Shown here: piece after piece, positions 34,710 to 43,816 of the stretch
Layout: the number at the start of each line of letters is the position of its first letter
How positions within the stretch are numbered: position 1 is the stretch's first letter
Assembly (NCBI GenBank): GCA_013112685.1
Contig: JABFGC010000001.1
Span: 248,001 to 312,000, forward strand
DNA from: Chloroflexota bacterium
GTDB taxonomy: Bacteria > Chloroflexota > Anaerolineae > Anaerolineales > Villigracilaceae
Direction of reading: 5' to 3'
Length of the DNA: 64,000 bases
The notes under the pieces: generated by a model
The model's input: the letters and a program-made list of their open reading frames with translations, nothing else
The model's database searches: none
Told to the model about the DNA's origin: nothing
Program-made: the position numbers and the translations under genes

Positions 34710-35717
34710 CTGCACAATAAATTGCGCGTTCCGATACCGATCATCCGTCGGGTCTTTGATCAACCCGGTTTTCAACGCAAACAACACCTCGCGCACGCCG
34801 TCGTCAACGGTCAGCGTCGTTTCGAACCCCAGCACATGCCTGATCTTCTCGAACGAGACCGTGATGTCGCGCATGTCGCCGCCGAAGGTCAGGTCCTTGT
34901 ATTCGACCACCGTTTCGGGCATGCGTTTTAGTACAAAGCCGACGATATCGTTCTTGGAATAATTTCCGTTCTCCGCGCCGAGGTTGAAGACCTGCCCGCG
35001 GATTTTCGATTGCTCCGCCTCCAACCCCATGATGACCCCCCGCACCACGTCGCGGATGTGGACGAAAGAACGCGAGTATCCGCGCTGATAAATAATGAGC
35101 TGGCGTTTGGTGAAGGCTTCGAGCACGAACTGGTTGACGATCAAATCGAAGCGCGTACGGGGGGAAATGCCGTAGAGCGTCGCAAAACGGAAGATCAAGG
35201 GCGCGCAAGCCGCATCCTTTTGAGACAGCAAGTATTCCTCGCTCGCGATCTTCGTCTCCGCGTAAAGCGACTGCGGGTTAAGCGGAGTCTCCTCCGTAAC
35301 CGGCTTGCCGTTTTCGGACAAACCGTAATTGCTGTAGGTGGATGCGAACACGAACCGCTCCACGCCCAGATCCGCCGACTGCTCGAAGACCAGTTTCGTC
35401 GCCTCGACGTTGTATTTCCACGCCACCTGCTTCCCCACCGCCTGACAGGCGGGAAAGCCGACAATGCCCGCGAGATGGACAACAACATCCGGCTTTTTCC
35501 ATTCTTTTTTGACCGCGTCGCGCACGGCGCGGGGTTCGGTCACATCCGCTTTGAAGAAGTGGAAATTGGGATGACTCAAAAACGGCAGGATGCTTTCGCC
35601 GCCGAAGAGCAGCGTATCCAGGAGTGTGACCTGGTAATTTTGCCGGAGCAGTTCCGAGGTCAGAAGGGAGCCGATGTAACCCGCCCCGCCGGTGATGAGG
35701 ACATGCTTTCCAGTCAT
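34707..35717 (-). CDS. NAD-dependent sugar epimerase/dehydratase (extended SDR)
   Basis: 336 residues. HVLITGGAGYIGSLLTSELLR at the start, VVHLAGIVGFPACQ, ASTYSNYGLSENGKPVTEET, and the catalytic YAETKIASEEYLL (Tyr-x-x-x-Lys). RFATLYGISPRTRFDL gives the substrate loop. This resembles UDP-glucose 4-epimerase-like members of glycan clusters; the exact reaction cannot be named. Its start overlaps the stop of the winged-helix regulator (ATGA at 35714-35717), so both are transcribed from the promoter at 36193-36222. Confidence 0.85.
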   Translation of the reverse strand: MTGKHVLITGGAGYIGSLLTSELLRQNYQVTLLDTLLFGGESILPFLSHPNFHFFKADVTEPRAVRDAVKKEWKKPDVVVHLAGIVGFPACQAVGKQVAWKYNVEATKLVFEQSADLGVERFVFASTYSNYGLSENGKPVTEETPLNPQSLYAETKIASEEYLLSQKDAACAPLIFRFATLYGISPRTRFDLIVNQFVLEAFTKRQLIIYQRGYSRSFVHIRDVVRGVIMGLEAEQSKIRGQVFNLGAENGNYSKNDIVGFVLKRMPETVVEYKDLTFGGDMRDITVSFEKIRHVLGFETTLTVDDGVREVLFALKTGLIKDPTDDRYRNAQFIVQ

Positions 35718-36190
35718 TCCAATCCCTCCAGCCTGATCTTGTATCCATCCAGCACTAGCGCAGGCGCGGATTTATCGTTCACCACCGCAATGCCCTGCTC
35801 GATGCAGGTCAATTTGCAAATATCCGCCACATCGCCCGAACCGGCGATGCGCACACGATCGAAGCCTGCCGCCCGCACTTTGGCAAGATGTTCCTTCACG
35901 CGCTGGCGGGTGCGGCGGTAAACCGAAAAGGAACGTTCCACGTAATCCACCGCGAGGCGGGCGCGCAGAGCGAGACCTTCGGGCGTGATGATGTAACGCA
36001 GTTTCTTGCGCTCGGCGCGCGAGACTTTAAGCGCGCCTTTTGCGATCAGGCGTTTGATGTGCCAGTTGACCGTACCGACCGCCACGCCCAATTGACGCGC
36101 AAGCGTGGACTGATTGATATCGGGGTCGCTTTCGATCTGCTCGAGCAGGGTCAATTCGCGCAGTTCTTCGTTTGTAGATTCAACACTCAT
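35714..36190 (-). CDS. Winged-helix transcriptional regulator of the locus
   Basis: 158 residues. Residues 10-70 are a winged helix-turn-helix (LLEQIESDPDINQSTLARQLGVAVGTVNWHIKRL, then a basic wing KVSRAERKKLRYIITPEG) of MarR-like type; similar regulators are found with exopolysaccharide genes. The rest (DRVRIAGSGDVADICKLTC, ending VLDGYKIRLEGLE) looks like a small ligand-sensing domain. It is expressed from a divergent region with palindrome AATTCA-N5-TGAATT, also found at the PAPS synthase promoter, so it is the best candidate for the protein that binds there. Confidence 0.78.
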   Translation of the reverse strand: MSVESTNEELRELTLLEQIESDPDINQSTLARQLGVAVGTVNWHIKRLIAKGALKVSRAERKKLRYIITPEGLALRARLAVDYVERSFSVYRRTRQRVKEHLAKVRAAGFDRVRIAGSGDVADICKLTCIEQGIAVVNDKSAPALVLDGYKIRLEGLE

Positions 36191-36192
36191 GC

Positions 36193-36227
36193 TTTATAAT
36201 TCCAAAATTCAGTCGCTGAATTATAAC
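36193..36227. promoter_or_regulatory. Divergent promoter region with regulator operator
   Basis: The palindrome AATTCA-GTCGC... read on the minus strand as AATTCA-GCGAC-TGAATT lies at 36206-36222, flanked by TTATAA (36194-36199, minus-strand -10) and TATAAC (36222-36227, plus-strand -10). The outer bases TTATAATTC and GAATTATAA are also exact inverses. The layout allows one protein to repress both the regulator operon and the methyltransferase-GT2 gene. The PAPS synthase promoter has a matching site. Confidence 0.6.
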
Positions 36228-36257
36228 CCACTTTTTCAGAGCGAGACCAATCACCCA

Positions 36258-37691
36258 ATGTTTCCCACCCCATCCTTCGACGAATCAGGCAAACTCTACC
36301 AGCAAACCCGCATCGCCCACTGGGATCACGTTGCCCAAAAACGCGATTCATGGAGCGGCATGGGGCGCTGGTATCACAAACGCCTGAACGAAATTTACAA
36401 GTTCCTGGTCAGCCCCAACCGGCGCATCCTCGAAATCGGATGCGGCACAGGCGACCTGCTCGCCAGCCTTCAGCCTTCGCATGGGGTGGGCATTGATTTC
36501 TCCTCCGAGATGATCGCGCGCGCAAAACAGAGTCATCCCAACCTTGAATTCCACCAACTCGACGCGCACGACCTCTCCGCGCTCGCGGGCGAATTCGACA
36601 TCATCCTCCTCTCGGATACCATCAATGACCTGTGGGACGTCCAGCGCGCGCTCGAACAGATCAGGAAATTCTGTGCGCCGCACACGCGCATCATCCTCAA
36701 CTTTTACAGCCATCTCTGGCAGCTGCCGCTCACCATCGCGCAGAGCTTTAACCTCGCCGCCCCGCTCCTGAATCAAAACTGGCTCACCCCCGAAGATGTG
36801 AACAACCTCCTGCGTCTTGCCGGGTTCGAGTCCATCCGCGCCGCCAACGAGATTCTCTGGCCCCTGCCGCTCGGCGGGTTTGCCAACCGTTATCTCGTCC
36901 GCCTGTGGCCCTTCCGCGACCTCGCGCTCTCCAACTTCATCATTGCGCGCCCCGCCCCACAGCCTGCGGAAAACCCCAGCGTTTCCGTGGTCGTTGCCGC
37001 CCGCAATGAGGAAGGTAACATCAAGAGCATCTTCGAACGCCTCCCGCAAATGGGATCGAAGACCGAACTGATCTTCGTGGAAGGACATTCCCGCGATAAG
37101 ACCTACGAAACCATCGAGAAGGAAATCGCGCTTCACCCCCGGACTCCGAGCCTGCTCTTCCGCCAGCCGGGCATTGGCAAAGCCGACGCGATTCGACTCG
37201 GCTTCGAGAAAGCCTCCGGCGACATCCTGATGATCCTCGACGCCGACCTGACCGTCCCGCCGGAAGACCTGCCGCGTTTCTACGAAGCCATCGCCGCCGG
37301 CAAGGGAGAGTTCATCAACGGCGTGCGACTCGTCTACCCGATGGAAAAAGAGGCGATGCGCACGTTGAACTTCATCGGCAATAAATTCTTCAGCATGGCG
37401 TTCTCATGGCTCCTCGGACAGCCCATTAAAGATACGCTTTGCGGTACGAAAGTCCTCTGGCGAAAAGACTACGAAGAGATCGCCGCCAACCGCTCCTACT
37501 TTGGCGACTTCGACCCCTTCGGCGATTTCGACCTCATCTTTGGCGCAGCCAAACTCAATCTCAAGATCGTGGATCTGCCCATTCGCTACCGCGAGCGCAC
37601 CTACGGCACAACCAACATCTCGCGCTGGAAACACGGAATGCTGTTGTTCCGCATGATCGCCTTTGCGGCGAGGCGAATCAAATTTGTATAG
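36258..37691 (+). CDS. Methyltransferase-GT2 fusion protein
   Basis: 477 residues. Residues 1-225 are a class I methyltransferase (ILEIGCGTGDLLASL, then GVGIDFSSEMIARAKQ, LDAHDLSALAGEFDIILLSD). Residues 240-477 are a GT2 domain (SVSVVVAARNEEGNIKSIF, ELIFVEGHSRDKT, GKADAIRLGFEKASGDILMILDADLTV, then the acceptor region FDPFGDFDLIFGAA). The GT2 half resembles polyprenyl-phosphate sugar synthases (DPM1-type), which would supply donors to the PMT-like membrane enzymes in this locus. ATG at 36258. One of only two plus-strand genes. Confidence 0.85.
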   Translation: MFPTPSFDESGKLYQQTRIAHWDHVAQKRDSWSGMGRWYHKRLNEIYKFLVSPNRRILEIGCGTGDLLASLQPSHGVGIDFSSEMIARAKQSHPNLEFHQLDAHDLSALAGEFDIILLSDTINDLWDVQRALEQIRKFCAPHTRIILNFYSHLWQLPLTIAQSFNLAAPLLNQNWLTPEDVNNLLRLAGFESIRAANEILWPLPLGGFANRYLVRLWPFRDLALSNFIIARPAPQPAENPSVSVVVAARNEEGNIKSIFERLPQMGSKTELIFVEGHSRDKTYETIEKEIALHPRTPSLLFRQPGIGKADAIRLGFEKASGDILMILDADLTVPPEDLPRFYEAIAAGKGEFINGVRLVYPMEKEAMRTLNFIGNKFFSMAFSWLLGQPIKDTLCGTKVLWRKDYEEIAANRSYFGDFDPFGDFDLIFGAAKLNLKIVDLPIRYRERTYGTTNISRWKHGMLLFRMIAFAARRIKFV

Positions 37692-37716
37692 GGAAGGAAA
37701 GCGGCAATTGGACCGC

Positions 37717-40260
37717 CTACTTGCACAAGGCGCGGTCAAAGAATTTTGAAACGTAGAATCCCTGTTGAGCGTCTTTTTCCACAAAAACAAACCAGAGCGC
37801 CCCGTCCGGTCCATAAACCAATGTTGCGTCCGATGCGTGCGGGGAGAAATCGGCATAGCCAGATAAAGGCAGGATTACTCGGGTATTCTCCTGTCCAACA
37901 AACTCAAACACGAGGCGGTTTTCATCGGCGACTCGATAGCCGATGGAATCGGTGAACTTCTCCCCATCGCCCGCAGCATAGTAACGGGGATAAAGCGCCC
38001 TGCCTTCCACGTAGGACAATAGTCCCTCCGCATCCAGCTTTTCCAGGCAGGCAGGCTCGATATCGGCTTGAGCCAGCGAAGGCGACGTCAGCAAACTGGG
38101 TAAAATCTCGGCGTCCGCACGAGGCGGGTACTTCTCAGGGAACACTCTTTCGACCAGTACCGGCAGCGCGCCTATCAGAAGAAAAAAAAGTCCGGCATAG
38201 AAATACCGCCTTATCGCCGGACGCGGACGCTCGATAACTGGGAATTCATTGGGCGAATTTTCACGAATCCAATTCATGACCACCGGACGTCCCGCCGTGA
38301 GCATCATCGCAAATCCGCCCAGCAGGGTGAAAATCCCGATCATATAATAAAAATAGATTGACCAATCCATCGCCACCATGAACCTCTGCCCCGAAAGCAG
38401 CGCCAATGAAGTCCACAAATTATAGGCAAGGTTAAGACCGAGCGGAAGAAGTCCCAGCCACCCGCTGCGATGCCATGCGACAGCCACGCCCAATCCAAAG
38501 AGAAAGAGATAAAAAACGAGAAGGATGGATTGCAACGTCGTCGGAACGCCCACCCACTCCTCCCAAAAAGCGTCTTCGGGAATCCAGAAATCGCTCAACT
38601 TCACCAACTCATACCGCAGTGGGAACAACAAAATGTTGTTCACGCCATGATTTAGAAACGTATTGACGACGCCCCAAACAGCCTTCTGCGGATCGGAGCG
38701 AATGGCAAAAAGAGCCATGTTCTTCAGCCGTTCGCTATAGTCTGCGGGGGACTCGCCGTCAAACGATGTGATATCAGGTTCGACGCCGTTCAGCCTGTTA
38801 TAACGGACGGCAAGATTTGCCATCTGATATTCAGGGCTGTCAAAAATGATCTCGCCCGTCAATTGCCAGTTTCGCCATAACCACGGACTGATCGTGATCA
38901 CAAGCCCCAATGCCATGACAAGAACGCCAGTGAGCAACGGCTTTATTTTTCGGCGGCGGATAAGAAAGCCAAACACCATGAAAACCGGAAACGCCACGCT
39001 CGTCTGCGTGCGGATCAACATCGCGAGTCCGATCACCCCACCCAGCAGGAAACCGCTATACGCCGGGAATTCCTCCTTGATCCAGCGAATCCCTATAATC
39101 AGGAGGAGAACCAAAAACATCGCTGTGGGAATCTCGGAGAGATATACTTTTGAATAACTCAAGTTTCCCGTAAAAGGGGAAACCAGGTTGGACGTAAAAT
39201 CGCGCAGAATTGCCAGCAAGGCAATGGATACCCCTACGGGTCTCCCGAAAAAACGCCTGCCAAAAAGATAAAGAAGAACCGGGAAAAAAGCAAAGACCAG
39301 CGACTGGAAATCAATCATCGCCTCATAACCTTGTCCGACCAAAACATGCGCGATGACCAGAAACGTAACATACAAAATACGCAGTGGAATACCCTCGCCG
39401 AACCCTTCCCCCACCAAAACAGACTGGGCAAGCAGGTCGTAGGTTTGTGAGTCAATAAAAGGATAGATCTCAAAATTCGGCTCGTGCGGCTTGAGCGCGG
39501 ACGGGTTTGGGATGATCGGCTGTGCAGTCCAGAGGAATGAAGCAAACATCCAGATTGCGACACAAATCGCCAGGTCGAGACGGGCAAAGTTTGCAGTCTT
39601 TCTGTTCGCCTCAAGGAAAACGGTTGCAATGGAAAAGAGAACGGCAAGTAAAATATGCCATTCAAATAGGGGCACAGCGGGCAGGCCGCGAGACCAGTCC
39701 CCTTTGTAGGAAGGTACAATCCCCAGACCGGTCGAAAGGACGATCGCTGAAAGCACTCCCAACAACACCAAAACAAGAATCAACCGCGCCACGAAAGCCG
39801 GATTCAATCCTGGTAACTCATTTATTTCATTTACAAAGATTACGATGATAGTTTCAAGGGAAACGAAAGTCGCCAGATTCAACAGCGGCGTAATGATCCG
39901 AATATAATCATCCACCTGCGACTCGGGCGTTGCGGAAGACAACCCGTATAATATCCAGATACCGGTCAAGGCACATAATGCGGAAAGGGACCAACCCAAC
40001 ACCATATCCCTCGTCTTGGATGGCGAAAATACGGCATCCCACGCAAGCCAGCGGAGGCTACCTCTCAACAACAAGACAGCAAGAAGGATGACAACCGCCA
40101 GAAAAGCGATCAGCAGTGAAAACACGATTAAGTGCGGCCGCGTAAAATCGTTGAAAGACCCTGCAAAAGACAGGAATTGCCAAAGTGCTATAATCCCGTG
40201 AATGAACCACAACCCTAGGAGAAACAGCCATTTATATCCATCAGATTTGATGCCAAGCAT
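37717..40260 (-). CDS. Large polytopic membrane protein, probable glycosyltransferase
   Basis: 847 residues with about fifteen membrane segments. A weak PMT-like pattern is visible: an outer loop PFIDSQTYDLLAQSVLVGEGFGEG after the seventh or eighth helix, and a soluble C-terminal region of about 130 residues after VERVFPEKYPP. The C-terminal segment has conserved-looking NTRVILPLSGYADFSPHASDATLVYGPDG. I cannot assign a family firmly. It is convergent with the methyltransferase-GT2 gene, with a 25-bp gap. It may glycosylate lipid or protein on the outer face. Confidence 0.65.
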   Translation of the reverse strand: MLGIKSDGYKWLFLLGLWFIHGIIALWQFLSFAGSFNDFTRPHLIVFSLLIAFLAVVILLAVLLLRGSLRWLAWDAVFSPSKTRDMVLGWSLSALCALTGIWILYGLSSATPESQVDDYIRIITPLLNLATFVSLETIIVIFVNEINELPGLNPAFVARLILVLVLLGVLSAIVLSTGLGIVPSYKGDWSRGLPAVPLFEWHILLAVLFSIATVFLEANRKTANFARLDLAICVAIWMFASFLWTAQPIIPNPSALKPHEPNFEIYPFIDSQTYDLLAQSVLVGEGFGEGIPLRILYVTFLVIAHVLVGQGYEAMIDFQSLVFAFFPVLLYLFGRRFFGRPVGVSIALLAILRDFTSNLVSPFTGNLSYSKVYLSEIPTAMFLVLLLIIGIRWIKEEFPAYSGFLLGGVIGLAMLIRTQTSVAFPVFMVFGFLIRRRKIKPLLTGVLVMALGLVITISPWLWRNWQLTGEIIFDSPEYQMANLAVRYNRLNGVEPDITSFDGESPADYSERLKNMALFAIRSDPQKAVWGVVNTFLNHGVNNILLFPLRYELVKLSDFWIPEDAFWEEWVGVPTTLQSILLVFYLFLFGLGVAVAWHRSGWLGLLPLGLNLAYNLWTSLALLSGQRFMVAMDWSIYFYYMIGIFTLLGGFAMMLTAGRPVVMNWIRENSPNEFPVIERPRPAIRRYFYAGLFFLLIGALPVLVERVFPEKYPPRADAEILPSLLTSPSLAQADIEPACLEKLDAEGLLSYVEGRALYPRYYAAGDGEKFTDSIGYRVADENRLVFEFVGQENTRVILPLSGYADFSPHASDATLVYGPDGALWFVFVEKDAQQGFYVSKFFDRALCK

Positions 40261-40499
40261 GGTACATTCCAGTTTTATTTGATTGCTTTAATGGGGAGGG
40301 TTATCGTCATGACCCATTCCAACCACACCACTTCTCGCACAAGAAAGGACGCACTTCCTTCTGCTTCCAGGGTGAACCGGGTTCATGTCGCAGAATCCCT
40401 GAAAGCGCGGGAAGTCTTATAAAACAAACGTTTGTCAATATCTGCGAATAATCCGTAAGCATGGAAATTGCTGTGAAATTATAACAAACAAGGATACGC
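40261..40499. promoter_or_regulatory. Divergent intergenic region
   Basis: 239 bp between the membrane protein gene (start 40260, minus) and the methyltransferase gene (start 40500, plus). On the plus strand a TATAAC lies at 40483-40488, 12 nt ahead of the start codon region, and TTGTCA lies near 40433, too far to pair well. A good ribosome site (CAAGGATACG) precedes the ATG at 40500. No palindromic operator of the AATTCA type was seen. Promoter calls here are weak. Confidence 0.4.
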
Positions 40500-41144
40500 A
40501 TGGAAACAAAGTTGAAACTACTGCCTGCCCATCAATACAAAGGGGTCAACGACCTCGACCCGATCAAATATTATTATTGGCCCATCTTTGGGAAACTGTA
40601 CCGCCGCCGCGTGGAATTGGCGCTGGGCGAATGCACCGGCGGCGAGCGCGTGCTGGAGGTCGGGTTCGGGACCGGGCTCGCCTTTCCCAACCTGCACGAG
40701 ATGTACGAAGAAATCCACGGCATTGACCTGACCGCCGACATCGAAGCGGTCCAGTCCGTGTTCGAGCCGATGGGCATTCCGCTTTTCCTGCAAAAGGGCG
40801 ATGTGCTGCACATGCCGCATTACGAAGATAATTTCTTCGATACCGTGCTGTTGATCAGCATTTTAGAGCACCTCAAACCTGCGGAGTTGGAGCAAGCCTT
40901 CACGGAAGTGAAGCGCGTGCTCAAACCCGGCGGGCAGATGGTGTACGGCACGCCCGTCGAAAAGCCATTCATGGTCTTCATGTTCCGCCTGCTGGGACAC
41001 GACATCCGCGGCGAGCATTTCTCTACCGAGAAGGAGATCGTCACCGCCGCGTACAAGGCGTTTTTCAAAGGACACGTGATCGAAATGAAAAGCACACCGC
41101 CCATTGCGGGGACGGTGTACACGGTGGGGAATTTTGTGAAATAA
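40500..41144 (+). CDS. Class I SAM-dependent methyltransferase
   Basis: 214 residues. VLEVGFGTGLAFPNLHE is the SAM loop near residue 52, followed by GIDLTADIEAVQ, KGDVLHMPHYEDNFFDTVLLISILEHL and VKRVLKPGGQMVYGTP. It begins METKLKLLPAHQYKGVNDLDPIKYYYWP-like, a lead seen in enzymes that act on lipids or quinones as well as sugars, so the target is uncertain. It has its own upstream region and ends at a perfect palindrome shared with the convergent gene. Confidence 0.8.
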   Translation: METKLKLLPAHQYKGVNDLDPIKYYYWPIFGKLYRRRVELALGECTGGERVLEVGFGTGLAFPNLHEMYEEIHGIDLTADIEAVQSVFEPMGIPLFLQKGDVLHMPHYEDNFFDTVLLISILEHLKPAELEQAFTEVKRVLKPGGQMVYGTPVEKPFMVFMFRLLGHDIRGEHFSTEKEIVTAAYKAFFKGHVIEMKSTPPIAGTVYTVGNFVK

Positions 41145-41149
41145 AAGCG

Positions 41150-41176
41150 TAGAGCGGGATAATATCCCGCTCTACA
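41150..41176. terminator. Bidirectional terminator-like palindrome between convergent genes
   Basis: GTAGAGCGGGATA and TATCCCGCTCTAC flank a single A, a perfect 13-bp stem. It fills the 34-bp space between the methyltransferase (plus) and the GT39-like gene (minus). AAAA precedes it and ATTT follows, so it could end transcription in both directions. It also fits the GTAG...CTAC palindrome family found at 10372, 20432 and 43790. Confidence 0.65.
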
Positions 41177-41178
41177 TT

Positions 41179-42945
41179 TCATCGCACCCGTTCAAAAATC
41201 AGCACATCCGGATTCACCGCCGAGACGGAAACCGGCGGCAGCCAGGGCGGCAACCGGTATCGGAATTCCTTCAAGGGGCGGTATGTCTTTACCTCGCCAG
41301 CCAGCAGACGCTTGAAGAAATCGCACTCCACTGGGTTTGTCGCACAAACCGACTCGGTGTAGAAGCGGTCATAGGTGTAACTATCAATGACGAAATAATC
41401 GGTGTCGCGCTCCAGCAAGCCCTGCTCGCCCTGGTTGTATTCAAATCGCCCGCCGGTGGGAACCTCGTCATTGGGATATTTCACAAAATAGATGGGATAG
41501 TTGTGCGCTCGTTCAAAGCGCCGCTTTTCGATGAGCGGCGGGTACAACGTGTACTCGATGCTTTTCTGGTATCCGCGAATCCCGGCGATGTAGTCGCTGG
41601 CAGGGATGCGGGCGTCGTTCATGAACAGCAAAGCCGTGCTGACCAGCCGCAAAAGCGAGTAGGCAATGCCGACCGCCAACAGCGTGGCAACCGCCGGCTG
41701 GACAAAGACCAGCTTCCGGTCCGAGGCGAGGCGGAGAATTTCATCCGCGAACAACGCCGCCAAAATTGCGAGGAACGGCACGAAGGGGATGAAATACCGT
41801 TCGATGTAATTGATGGAAATCATGAACGGCAGGTCGAAGATCAACACCGCGGCGAGGAGAACCGTCACTCCTTGCGCCCGTTTGTCGTCGAACGAGCCTC
41901 TGCCCAGTTTCCACAAAACGAGACGAAGTGTAAACCAAACGAACGCGGCGATAAACAGGTAATATGCGAACGTCCCGACCGCCCGCTCGAACACCGCCCA
42001 TTGACCGAACAAACCGATTGTCGTGCCGGAGTTGAAACCATATTGCGGATAGTTCCGCAGGGCAACAAATACATCCGTGAAATAGTTGATGGGATCAATC
42101 AGGGAACGCGGGGTTCCCAAGCCATAACCGAGATACGAGATCAAGCCGCCCAAAAAAAGTTTGCCAGCCATCGCCAGCCATCGTGAAGGAAACTCGCGCC
42201 AATGAGTGGACAGATACACCGCCATCGGCAACAGGATGAGACTCCCGCCGGTGTACTTGCTCGAAGCGGCAAGCCCGACCGAAAAGAAGGACAAATACAG
42301 CCAGAGTTTTGAATTGGCGGAAAAGAGATTAAACACAAAGGGGGAATTCGGTTGATCCTGTGGATGTTTTTCCTTCGTGACCTTCGTGACCTTTGTATTT
42401 GAAAATGGTTTTCTCGTTGAAAACGGTAGAGCCGAATTGGTGTATTGATATTTGACGATGAAATAAACCGTCAAAATGGAGAACAATTGCAGGTACAGGT
42501 CGTTGTGGGCAAAACGCCCGTTCGCCGCCGCCACGCCGCTGGCAATGTACAGGAAGCCTGCGAGAAGCGAAATCTTTTTATCCGCCCCGAGCATGCGCCC
42601 GAGATAATAAATCAACACGCCGCCCAACGCACCCAACAACGCCGAGAACGAGCGCGCCGCCACAATGAACGCATAACTCGATTTCCCCATGCCGTACGTC
42701 ACCGCGCCGATGGCACACATCGCATACTTCGGCAGGGAAGGATAATTGAAATCGGGTTCGCTTACATCGAACTGCATGTGACCGCCCAATGCCATATCCA
42801 CACGCCAGATCAATTCGTCGGGGTTCCACAAGGCAGGCGCGCCCCAATTGTTGCCCGGCAGGGAGACCGCCAGAAAAAGCGCAAAGACGAACAGCGGCAG
42901 CAAAAATTCGTAACGCGAAAAAAACGAATTCAACCTGCTTTGCAT
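41179..42945 (-). CDS. GT39/PMT-family membrane glycosyltransferase
   Basis: 588 residues from the ATG at 42945 (GGAG seven bases upstream). The first outer loop PALWNPDELIWRVDMALGG has the Asp-Glu pair of PMT/ArnT enzymes, followed by ten or more helices and a soluble tail (VIDSYTYDRFYTESVCATNPVECDFF). A short repeat-encoded stretch (SNTKVTKVTKEKHPQDQ, about 42350-42420) lies between two helices and was probably acquired. It likely transfers a sugar from polyprenyl phosphate to lipid or protein outside the cell membrane. Confidence 0.8.
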   Translation of the reverse strand: MQSRLNSFFSRYEFLLPLFVFALFLAVSLPGNNWGAPALWNPDELIWRVDMALGGHMQFDVSEPDFNYPSLPKYAMCAIGAVTYGMGKSSYAFIVAARSFSALLGALGGVLIYYLGRMLGADKKISLLAGFLYIASGVAAANGRFAHNDLYLQLFSILTVYFIVKYQYTNSALPFSTRKPFSNTKVTKVTKEKHPQDQPNSPFVFNLFSANSKLWLYLSFFSVGLAASSKYTGGSLILLPMAVYLSTHWREFPSRWLAMAGKLFLGGLISYLGYGLGTPRSLIDPINYFTDVFVALRNYPQYGFNSGTTIGLFGQWAVFERAVGTFAYYLFIAAFVWFTLRLVLWKLGRGSFDDKRAQGVTVLLAAVLIFDLPFMISINYIERYFIPFVPFLAILAALFADEILRLASDRKLVFVQPAVATLLAVGIAYSLLRLVSTALLFMNDARIPASDYIAGIRGYQKSIEYTLYPPLIEKRRFERAHNYPIYFVKYPNDEVPTGGRFEYNQGEQGLLERDTDYFVIDSYTYDRFYTESVCATNPVECDFFKRLLAGEVKTYRPLKEFRYRLPPWLPPVSVSAVNPDVLIFERVR

Positions 42946-42955
42946 GAAAACTCCG

Positions 42956-43777
42956 TCACTTCGGCTGGCTGGCAAACACGGAGATCAGCGTCACCGCGTC
43001 CGTGTTTTCATCGCCAATCTTGAACTCCGCACGGATTTGCTCCTGCGCTTTGCGAAATTCATCCACCAGCCGCTCCAGCACCGTAAACTCCACCCGCTCA
43101 AAATTCGCTTCGAAAATACGCCGGTAATCGTTCAGGCGCAGGCGGTTCAGATTACTGGTGGGGTTCAGGAAATTTTTCCAAACACCTTCGGGGTATTTCA
43201 ACATCTCAAATGGATATTTGAAATAATGATCGCGCAAGTCCACAAAATGCAGATGCACGCCATTGGGCGCAGTCAACTTCGCCAGCGCATATGTGATTCC
43301 TGGGACGTCATCCAAATGCTCGAAGACCGACGTGCTCAGCACAACATCCACCTGCGCGATTTGCTTTTGGATGGACTCCTCGCGGATGTCGCCGTGCAGC
43401 AGGGTGATGAATTCGCTTCGCGGCTGGACCCGCTCCTGCTCTGCCGTGAGATAGCGGTCATACGCCGGGAGCAGTTCGCGGTTGCGTTCGTCGTCCAGCA
43501 GAATGAAATGATCGCACAAGACCACGTGCGCCGCGCCGCGCTTCAGCAAATCCACGCCGACGGCAAAACGTCCGCCATAGCCGAAGACCAGAATCCGCTT
43601 TCCTTGAATCGAAACACCCTGCGCGGACAACGTCTCCACATAGCGCTCCGCCGCCGTAAACGGGTCGGTGGATTCCAGCCCAGGTTTGATGATCCAGCGC
43701 CGCTTGAGCAGGAAGCGCGCCAGACCTTCGGGCGTGAAGTGACGGATGAGGCGAAGGGAGAGGTAGCGGAGGTTCAT
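42956..43777 (-). CDS. Class I SAM-dependent methyltransferase
   Basis: 273 residues from the ATG at 43777, which follows a GGAGG-poor leader next to the palindrome at 43790. ILVFGYGGRFAVGVDLLKRGA is the nucleotide loop; LCDHFILLDDERNRELL, LHGDIREESIQKQIAQVDVVLSTSVFEHLDD and NGVHLHFVDLRDHYFKYPFEM follow. The last is typical of sugar-cluster methyltransferases. Frames upstream of the ATG read the palindromic repeat and were left out. Target unknown. Confidence 0.8.
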   Translation of the reverse strand: MNLRYLSLRLIRHFTPEGLARFLLKRRWIIKPGLESTDPFTAAERYVETLSAQGVSIQGKRILVFGYGGRFAVGVDLLKRGAAHVVLCDHFILLDDERNRELLPAYDRYLTAEQERVQPRSEFITLLHGDIREESIQKQIAQVDVVLSTSVFEHLDDVPGITYALAKLTAPNGVHLHFVDLRDHYFKYPFEMLKYPEGVWKNFLNPTSNLNRLRLNDYRRIFEANFERVEFTVLERLVDEFRKAQEQIRAEFKIGDENTDAVTLISVFASQPK

Positions 43778-43789
43778 AAAGGTTTTCCG

Positions 43790-43816
43790 GTAGCGCAAAT
43801 TGGCAATTTGCGCTAC
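43790..43816. repeat. GTAGCGCAAATTGGCAATTTGCGCTAC palindrome supplying a stop codon
   Basis: A perfect 27-bp palindrome with core CAAATTGGCAATTTG, as at 18247-18269. Its last bases give the TAG stop of the membrane protein at 43813-45903. Confidence 0.75.

Noticed and set aside
40307-40501. A 64-residue minus-strand frame in the divergent spacer before 40500
   Set aside because: No ribosome site, composition unlike the neighbours, and it overlaps the start region of the plus-strand methyltransferase.
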